The notes under the pieces are model-generated. The model was not told where the DNA came from. It saw only the letters and a list, made by a program, of their open reading frames with translations, and ran no database searches. Of a stretch of DNA of 35,051 nucleotides, positions 30,287 to 35,051 are shown one piece after another. Origin of the DNA: Novosphingobium sp. (GTDB lineage: Bacteria > Pseudomonadota > Alphaproteobacteria > Sphingomonadales > Sphingomonadaceae); assembly GCA_031285165.1 (NCBI GenBank), contig JAITWR010000067.1:1-35051 (forward strand). The letters are read 5' to 3'. Each line of letters opens with the position of its first letter. The first letter of the stretch is position 1. Both the position numbers and the translations under genes were made by a program.

Positions 30287-30310
30287 GCGGCGGCCCCGCC
30301 GGCCCGCCGC
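30287..30310 (+). other. GC hairpin between glnB and glnA
   Basis: GCGGCGG (30287-30293) pairs with CCGCCGC (30304-30310) around a ten-base loop, eight bases after the glnB stop. Without a T-run it is more likely an mRNA processing or partial-attenuation element setting the glnB:glnA ratio than a full terminator. Confidence 0.4.
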
Positions 30311-30375
30311 GATCCAGGTATCAACCCGGCTGCAACCCGTTCCGGCCGCGTGCCGGGGCACCAGAAAGGCGAAAA

Positions 30376-31785
30376 ATGGCCAAGGCAAGCGATATCATCA
30401 AGCAGATCAAGGACCAGGAGATCGAGTGGGTCGACCTGCGCTTCACGGACCCGAAAGGCAAATGGCAGCACCTCACGACGGTCGCTGCGATTCTCGGCGA
30501 GGATGAGCTTGAGGATGGCCTGATGTTCGATGGCTCGTCGATCGAGGGCTGGAAGGCGATCAATGAATCGGACATGATCCTCAAGCCCGACCTTGATGCC
30601 GTCTATATCGATCCGTTCTCGGCAACGCCGATGATGATCATCGTCTGCGACATCGTCGAACCGTCCTCGGGCGAGCTTTATGCCCGCGACCCGCGTTCGA
30701 CCGCCAAGCGCGCCGAGGCTTTCGTCAAGTCCTCGGGCGTGGGCGACACGGTTTACGTCGGCCCGGAAGCCGAGTTCTTCCTGTTCGACGACGTGCGCTT
30801 TTATGACGGCTACAACGGCAACGGCTTCTCGCTCGACGACATCGAGCTGCCGTGCAATTCGAACCGCGAATACGAAGGCGGCAACCTGGCCCACCGTCCG
30901 CGCACCAAGGGCGGCTATTTCCCGGTCGCGCCGGTCGATTCCTGCGTCGATATCCGCGGTGAGATGGTTGCGACCATGATCGAAATGGGCCTGCCCTGCG
31001 ACAAGCACCACCACGAAAACGCCCCGGCGCAGCACGAGCTGGGCATGACTTTCGGCACGCTGGTCCAGACCGCCGACCGGATGCAGATCTACAAGTACGT
31101 CGTGCAGCAGGTTGCGCAGGCCTATGGCAAGACGGCGACTTTCATGCCCAAGCCGATCAAGACGGAAAACGGTTCGGGAATGCACACCCATATGTCGATC
31201 TGGAACGGCGGCAAGCCGCTGTTCGCGGGCAACGGCTATGCCGGCCTCAGCGATACCTGCCTTCACTTCATCGGCGGCGTGATCAGGCACGCCAGGGCGC
31301 TGAACGCCTTCACCAACCCGACCACCAACAGCTACAAGCGTCTGGTGCCGGGCTATGAGGCGCCGGTGCTGCTGGCCTATTCGGCCCGCAACCGCTCGGC
31401 CTCCTGCCGTATTCCCTACGGCTCGGGCGCCAGGGCGAAGCGCGTCGAGTTCCGCTTTCCCGATGCCATGGCCAACCCCTACCTGTGCTATGCGGCGCTG
31501 CTCATGGCCGGGCTCGACGGGATCAGGAACAAGCTCCATCCGGGCGAAGCCATGGACAAGAACCTGTACGACCTGCCGCCGGCCGAACTGGCCGAAGTGC
31601 CGACCGTCTGCGGTTCGCTGCGCGAGGCGCTGGAAGCGCTGGAAGCGGACCGTGACTTCCTGCTCCAGGGCGGCGTCTTCACCAGGGAACAGATCGACGC
31701 CTATATCGAGATCAAGTGGCCGGAAGTGCTGCGCTGGGAAACCACGCCTTCGGCCGTCGAGTTCGATATGTACTACAGCCTTTGA
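30376..31785 (+). CDS. glnA: Glutamine synthetase, type I
   Basis: GlnA forms glutamine from glutamate, ammonium and ATP as a dodecamer. The 469-residue length matches type I-beta enzymes. Seen are [14 protein letters not shown] near the start, the [10 protein letters not shown] metal-ligand strand, the [13 protein letters not shown] loop, and [10 protein letters not shown] near the ATP site. Y398 in [11 protein letters not shown] is the adenylylation tyrosine, so its activity is probably controlled by GlnE under PII. GAAAGG lies about seven bases before ATG 30376. A strong intrinsic terminator follows at 31914. Confidence 0.98.
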   Translation: MAKASDIIKQIKDQEIEWVDLRFTDPKGKWQHLTTVAAILGEDELEDGLMFDGSSIEGWKAINESDMILKPDLDAVYIDPFSATPMMIIVCDIVEPSSGELYARDPRSTAKRAEAFVKSSGVGDTVYVGPEAEFFLFDDVRFYDGYNGNGFSLDDIELPCNSNREYEGGNLAHRPRTKGGYFPVAPVDSCVDIRGEMVATMIEMGLPCDKHHHENAPAQHELGMTFGTLVQTADRMQIYKYVVQQVAQAYGKTATFMPKPIKTENGSGMHTHMSIWNGGKPLFAGNGYAGLSDTCLHFIGGVIRHARALNAFTNPTTNSYKRLVPGYEAPVLLAYSARNRSASCRIPYGSGARAKRVEFRFPDAMANPYLCYAALLMAGLDGIRNKLHPGEAMDKNLYDLPPAELAEVPTVCGSLREALEALEADRDFLLQGGVFTREQIDAYIEIKWPEVLRWETTPSAVEFDMYYSL

Positions 31786-31798
31786 TCGGGGCCGGCAC

Positions 31799-31902
31799 TA
31801 GAGCAAGATGCGTGATTTGTGAATCACGCATTTTGCTCCAGGTTATTGTTATCGCATTGTTTTGTGCGCAAAACCGGTTCCCGCTTTTGCGCACGATGCC
31901 CT
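31799..31902 (-). repeat. Two-hairpin dispersed repeat, copy B
   Basis: Opposite orientation to copy A, 97 of 104 bases identical by hand alignment, no gaps. Both palindromes are intact: the CACA/TGTG-looped stem first, then the CGCAAAA/TTTTGCG stem around CGGGAACCG. It lies directly between the glnA stop and its terminator. Copies A and B form inverted repeats 29 kb apart. Confidence 0.85.
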
Positions 31903-31913
31903 ATCATGCCAGG

Positions 31914-31950
31914 GGGCGCCCGGAGCAGTCCGGGCGCCCTTTGGTTTTGA
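31914..31950 (+). terminator. Intrinsic terminator of glnBA
   Basis: GGGCGCCCGG (31914-31923) pairs fully with CCGGGCGCCC (31930-31939) around AGCAGT, followed by TTTGGTTTT. This is the clearest rho-independent terminator in the window and closes the glnBA transcript, leaving repeat copy B inside its 3' untranslated part. Confidence 0.9.
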
Positions 31951-32079
31951 TCGGAGCGGAAGGGGAGCGAAAGGGATTCACCTTGAATCCGTCTATCCGT
32001 CCCGCCCGCATCAAGCCGGCCGTTGCCGCGCACTGTCCCGCACGATAGGCTCGCGCGAAACGCAAGGGGAGAGCGGCGG

Positions 32080-32493
32080 ATGGATTTCGCAATGCACGCG
32101 ACCAAGCTGGCGGTTGCCGATGTGGGCGCGGCCGAGCGGTTCTACACGGCGCTGGGCATGAAGGTCGCCGCCCGCAATCTCGGCGGCGAGGCGGAGGTGC
32201 GCCAGGAACAGACCTGGCTTTCGGCGACCGGCGACACGGGTTCCCATATCCTCATCCTCAGCCGCTTCCTCGAACTGCCCGCCCCGCCGCGCCCCGCTTA
32301 TCCCGGCGAGGTCTGGCTCTGCTTCCAGGTGCCCGATGTCGACGCCGCCGTTGCCGCCGCGATGGCGGCAGGCGGGGCACTGCTGCGCGCCGGCGAGGAC
32401 CGGCCCGAACACGCGGTCCGCGCCGCGGTGATCAGCGACAACGAAGGCCACCACATCGAACTGGTCGGCCCGATGACGGGAAACGCCGCCTGA
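32080..32493 (+). CDS. VOC-family (glyoxalase/dioxygenase fold) protein
   Basis: A 137-residue protein with the two beta-alpha-beta-beta-beta modules of the VOC superfamily. It begins HATKLAVADVGAAERFYTALGM; the second half has WLCFQVPDVDAAVAAAMAAGG and ends SDNEGHHIELVGP, where the glutamate is the usual metal ligand. The first-module histidine (H6) is also present. Substrate unknown; relatives range from glyoxalases to resistance proteins. ATG 32080 is supported by AAGGGGAGA upstream. It stands alone after the glnA terminator and converges on bpt. Confidence 0.9.
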   Translation: MDFAMHATKLAVADVGAAERFYTALGMKVAARNLGGEAEVRQEQTWLSATGDTGSHILILSRFLELPAPPRPAYPGEVWLCFQVPDVDAAVAAAMAAGGALLRAGEDRPEHAVRAAVISDNEGHHIELVGPMTGNAA

Positions 32494-32505
32494 TCACCCG
32501 ACGCC

Positions 32506-33360
32506 TCAGACGACCCGGTACTGGCCTTGTCCGCCCGGCACGCCGTCCTTGGCACTGCCCTCGGGCGCGGGAGCGCTTTCGTGGCGGGCACTGGCGGCGC
32601 CGGAGATCAGGCGCTTCTGCTCCTCGGGCAAAATGCGCTCCCAGCCGGCGCGGCCGAGGCGCTCCATCGGGCGGTAACGCACCTTGTACTGCATCCGCGC
32701 CGCACCCTCGACCCAATAGCCGAGATAGACATAGGGCAGATCCATCGCCGCGGCGCGGCTGATGTGGTCAAGGATGATGTAGTTGCCCAACCCCTCACGC
32801 GCCGTGTGTTCGGGATCGTAGAAGCTGTAGATCATCGACAGCCCATCCCCCTGCCGGTCGGTCAGGCAGGCGCCGACCAGGCGGCCCGGAGTCAGGCCGT
32901 CGGCCGAAGGTTCGCGGTATTCGACGACATAGCTGGTGACCGGCGTATGTTCGACCATGTCCGCATAGTCGACCTCGTCCATGGTCGCCATGCCGCCGCC
33001 GGGATGGCGCGAGCCGAGATAGCGCTGCAACAGTTCGAATTGTTCGGCGGTCGACCAGGGGCGGCACAGCGTCGCGACAAGATCGCCGTTGCGCTTCAGG
33101 TTGCGTTTCTGGGTCGAGGATGGGGCGAATTCGCCCGTCACCACGCGCACCGAGACACAGGCCGAGCAATCGAGGCAGGACGGACGATAGGCGACCGTCT
33201 GGCTGCGGCGGAAGCCGATCCGGCCCAGCGCATCGTTCAGCGCATCGGCATGCACGCCCTTCAGCTCGGTGAACACCTTGCGTTCGCTGCGCCCCGGAAG
33301 ATAGGGGCATGGCGCCAGGCTGGTCACGAAGAACCGGGGAAAGCGAACGGGTGCCGTCAC
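32506..33360 (-). CDS. bpt: Aspartate/glutamate leucyltransferase
   Basis: Bpt attaches leucine from Leu-tRNA to proteins with N-terminal Asp or Glu, marking them for ClpAP in the N-end rule pathway. The 284-residue protein has the N-terminal [16 protein letters not shown] segment and the cysteine cluster [15 protein letters not shown] of the ATE family, then the GNAT-like core ([22 protein letters not shown] cut short here to the key YSFYDP...LGNYIIL) and [16 protein letters not shown] start at GTG 33360 ([13 protein letters not shown] follows, as in relatives); a GTG seven codons upstream is possible. The last 40 residues are a variable tail. Confidence 0.92.
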   Translation of the reverse strand: MTAPVRFPRFFVTSLAPCPYLPGRSERKVFTELKGVHADALNDALGRIGFRRSQTVAYRPSCLDCSACVSVRVVTGEFAPSSTQKRNLKRNGDLVATLCRPWSTAEQFELLQRYLGSRHPGGGMATMDEVDYADMVEHTPVTSYVVEYREPSADGLTPGRLVGACLTDRQGDGLSMIYSFYDPEHTAREGLGNYIILDHISRAAAMDLPYVYLGYWVEGAARMQYKVRYRPMERLGRAGWERILPEEQKRLISGAASARHESAPAPEGSAKDGVPGGQGQYRVV

Positions 33361-33479
33361 GGCGCGAGGAGCCCTCCACACTGAACAATCTGCCTGAACA
33401 GAGCGCGTCTGTTCGCGCCTGCCGCATAAACTATGCCTGCGGTATGGCCGAGTTCAAAGCCTTTTAGCGCAGAATACGG

Positions 33480-33501
33480 AAAAATCCGGGCAATTTCCCG
33501 G
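33480..33501 (-). terminator. Intrinsic terminator of threonine ammonia-lyase gene
   Basis: Read on the minus strand, CCGGG and CCCGG form a stem around AAATTG, followed by A and five T. It lies 68 bases past the stop of the minus-strand ilvA/tdcB-type gene and before bpt, so the two are probably separate transcripts. Confidence 0.7.
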
Positions 33502-33568
33502 TCTGAAAGCCAGTGTGGAAATGCGCCGTCCGGCACATTGCGGCACCGCCTGCCTGCCGGCGGGCGTT

Positions 33569-34819
33569 TCAGCTCAGTTCCATCAGGCTGACTTCGAAGC
33601 CCTCGGTCCGCAGCGCCTCGACCAGCGCGTCGAGCTGCTTGCGGTCGCGCGCCTCGCATTCGATCTCGGTGGCGATGCCCTTCGCCGGCAGGTCGGTGAA
33701 GATGCGCTGGTGAACGATTTCGATAATGTTGACGTTGTGGCTATAGAACACTTTGGCGACGCGCAGCAGCGAGCCCGGCCGGTCTTGCAGGATCAGCCGC
33801 AGCCGCGCCAGCCTGCCGGCGCGAACCAGATCGCGCAGCAGCACATTGGCCAGCAGCCGCGTATCGATATTGCCGCCCGACAGGACCACGCCGACTTTCC
33901 TGCCGGCGAAAAGCTGCGGATAGGCCAGCACCGCGGCAAGCCCGGCGGCGCCCGCACCTTCGACCACCGTTTTCTCGATCTGCAACAGCAGCGCCAACGC
34001 GCTTTCGATCTGCGCCTCGCTGACCAGCACGAAATCGTCGAGCAGGCCGGCCAGTACCGCCGAGGTGAACTTGCCCGGCTCGAACACCGCGATGCCTTCG
34101 GCCAGGGTATCCCCGCCGACCGGGCGGTGTGCGCCTTTCAGCAGGTTGAACATCGAAGGGTAAAGCTCGGCCTCGACACCGATCAGGCGGATGTCCGGCT
34201 GCATCGCCCGTGCGATCGTGCCCATGCCCGAAGCAAGGCCGCCGCCGCCGACCGGAATCGCCAGCACGTCGAGATCGGGCACGTCCTCAAGCATTTCCAG
34301 CGCCACCGTGCCCTGCCCCGCAGCGACATGCGGATCGTCGAAAGGGTGGACGAAAGTGAGGCCCAGTTCCTGTTCGAGCTTGCGGGCATGGGCGGATGCC
34401 TCGTCGAAGCTCTCGCCTTCGAGCACGACGGTGCCGCCGACGCTTTCGGTCTGCATGACTTTCACGACCGGCGTGGTGCGCGGCATGACGATCGTTACGG
34501 GCACGCCCAGCCGCGTGCCGTGATAGGACAGGCCCTGCGAATGGTTGCCGGCGGATGCCGCGATTACGCCCTTCGCGCGCTGTTCCCCGGTCAATTGCAG
34601 GATGGCGTTCAGCGCGCCGCGTTCCTTGTAGGCCGCGGTGAACTGGTGGTTCTCGAACTTGACGTAGATCTCCGCGCCGGTGATCGCGCTCAGTGTCCGG
34701 CTTTTGAGCGTCGGCGTGCGCACCACCGCGCCGGCAATGCGCTCCGCCGCCGCACGGACATCGTCGGCGGTGAGCAGGGGAAAGTCCCCCGGAGCGGGCT
34801 TGAAAGCGGCTTCGGTCAT
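33569..34819 (-). CDS. Threonine ammonia-lyase with C-terminal ACT domain
   Basis: A PLP enzyme that deaminates threonine to 2-oxobutanoate, feeding isoleucine synthesis or threonine breakdown. The 416-residue protein has the PLP lysine K65 in TAAYKERGA (family: T-x-S-[FY]-K-x-R-G-A), SAGNHSQGLSY, the glycine loop PVGGGGLASG, and VLSGGNID. Residues about 330-416 form a single ACT domain (LRLILQDRPGSLLRV), the place where amino acids bind for control. One ACT domain and this length fit the short IlvA/TdcB type common in alphaproteobacteria. ATG 34819 begins TEAAFKPAPGDFP. Confidence 0.94.
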   Translation of the reverse strand: MTEAAFKPAPGDFPLLTADDVRAAAERIAGAVVRTPTLKSRTLSAITGAEIYVKFENHQFTAAYKERGALNAILQLTGEQRAKGVIAASAGNHSQGLSYHGTRLGVPVTIVMPRTTPVVKVMQTESVGGTVVLEGESFDEASAHARKLEQELGLTFVHPFDDPHVAAGQGTVALEMLEDVPDLDVLAIPVGGGGLASGMGTIARAMQPDIRLIGVEAELYPSMFNLLKGAHRPVGGDTLAEGIAVFEPGKFTSAVLAGLLDDFVLVSEAQIESALALLLQIEKTVVEGAGAAGLAAVLAYPQLFAGRKVGVVLSGGNIDTRLLANVLLRDLVRAGRLARLRLILQDRPGSLLRVAKVFYSHNVNIIEIVHQRIFTDLPAKGIATEIECEARDRKQLDALVEALRTEGFEVSLMELS

Positions 34820-34915
34820 CGCGCGCGCCTACCGGAAAGCCGGGGGCTTGTCGATTCGCGCCATCACCGTGCGAGCCGGGATAGGAAATCCCGCAAAAGC
34901 CGCTAGACAGTCGCC

Positions 34916-35051
34916 ATGAGCGAGAAACGCCTCACCCACCCATATCGGGTTTCCTTCCTCGGCCTGGGCGTGATGGGCGGGGCGATTGCCCGGCATATCG
35001 GCCAGGCCGGTCACGAACTCACGATCTACAACCGCTCGCCCGGCCGGCTGG
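34916..35051 (+). CDS. NAD(P)-dependent beta-hydroxyacid dehydrogenase, 5' part
   Basis: ATG 34916 opens a frame that runs off the window after 45 codons. The segment VSFLGLGVMGGAIARHIGQAGHE matches the Rossmann-fold start of the 3-hydroxyisobutyrate dehydrogenase family (GLGxMGxxxAxxLxxxGH), followed by TIYNRSPGR, where the Asn-Arg after the second strand suggests NADP use. Substrate cannot be judged from this part. The gene is divergent from the threonine ammonia-lyase, 96 bases apart. Confidence 0.88.
   Translation, partial: MSEKRLTHPYRVSFLGLGVMGGAIARHIGQAGHELTIYNRSPGRL

Overview
The window looks like about 35 kb of chromosome from a GC-rich alphaproteobacterium of the order Sphingomonadales (Novosphingobium/Sphingomonas/Erythrobacter relatives). 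I infer this from the conserved order proA-nadD-rsfS-rlmH-envC-ctpA, the frequent GTG starts, the bpt (Asp/Glu leucyltransferase) and threonine ammonia-lyase genes, and a dispersed palindromic repeat of a kind common in alphaproteobacteria. No database search was possible; all family names come from reading the translations.

Region 1 (1-7,130) is a core block on the plus strand: the 3' end of proA, then nadD, rsfS, rlmH (apparently with a CTG start), an EnvC-type amidase activator, a CtpA/S41 protease, a DsbB-like thiol oxidase, coq7 and a secreted protein of unknown function. Several of these overlap by a few bases (for example dsbB/coq7 share GTGA), so they are probably co-translated. aroQ follows on the minus strand.

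Region 2 (7,600-20,900) is an accessory, surface-related island. Two large autotransporters point away from each other (AT1 7706-10837 minus; AT2 16492-20811 plus). Their translocator barrels are very similar but their passengers are unrelated: AT1 is a PATR/beta-helix type with a collagen-like GPE linker, and AT2 is a GGAI-repeat type resembling chlamydial Pmp proteins. Between them lie three regulators (LysR, GntR/FCD, and an HWE-type sensor kinase) and a run of small secreted or membrane proteins (a CxxC small protein, an RcnB-like protein, a DUF2541-like protein and a SHOCT protein). A FixK/FNR-type box sits 61.5 bp upstream of the start site predicted from a perfect TATAAT, in front of the small-protein run.

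Region 3 (20,890-29,520) holds a MaoC-type hydratase, the glutamate synthase pair gltB-gltD, and a two-gene minus-strand unit coding for an SCP-x/Ltp-like thiolase and a zinc-ribbon/OB (DUF35) partner.

Region 4 (29,560-35,051) is the nitrogen-control operon glnB-glnA behind a textbook sigma-54 promoter with a consensus IHF site and an NtrC-like dyad, closed by a strong intrinsic terminator. It is followed by a VOC protein, bpt, threonine ammonia-lyase with its own terminator, and the start of a beta-hydroxyacid dehydrogenase. With gltBD, the window carries the complete GS-GOGAT ammonium-assimilation pathway plus its PII sensor.

I see no rRNA, tRNA, CRISPR array, insertion sequence or phage gene. 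The less ordinary parts are the paired autotransporters with their regulators, the FNR-type promoter for small envelope proteins, the two-hairpin repeat whose diverged copy keeps its pairing, and the CTG start of rlmH.
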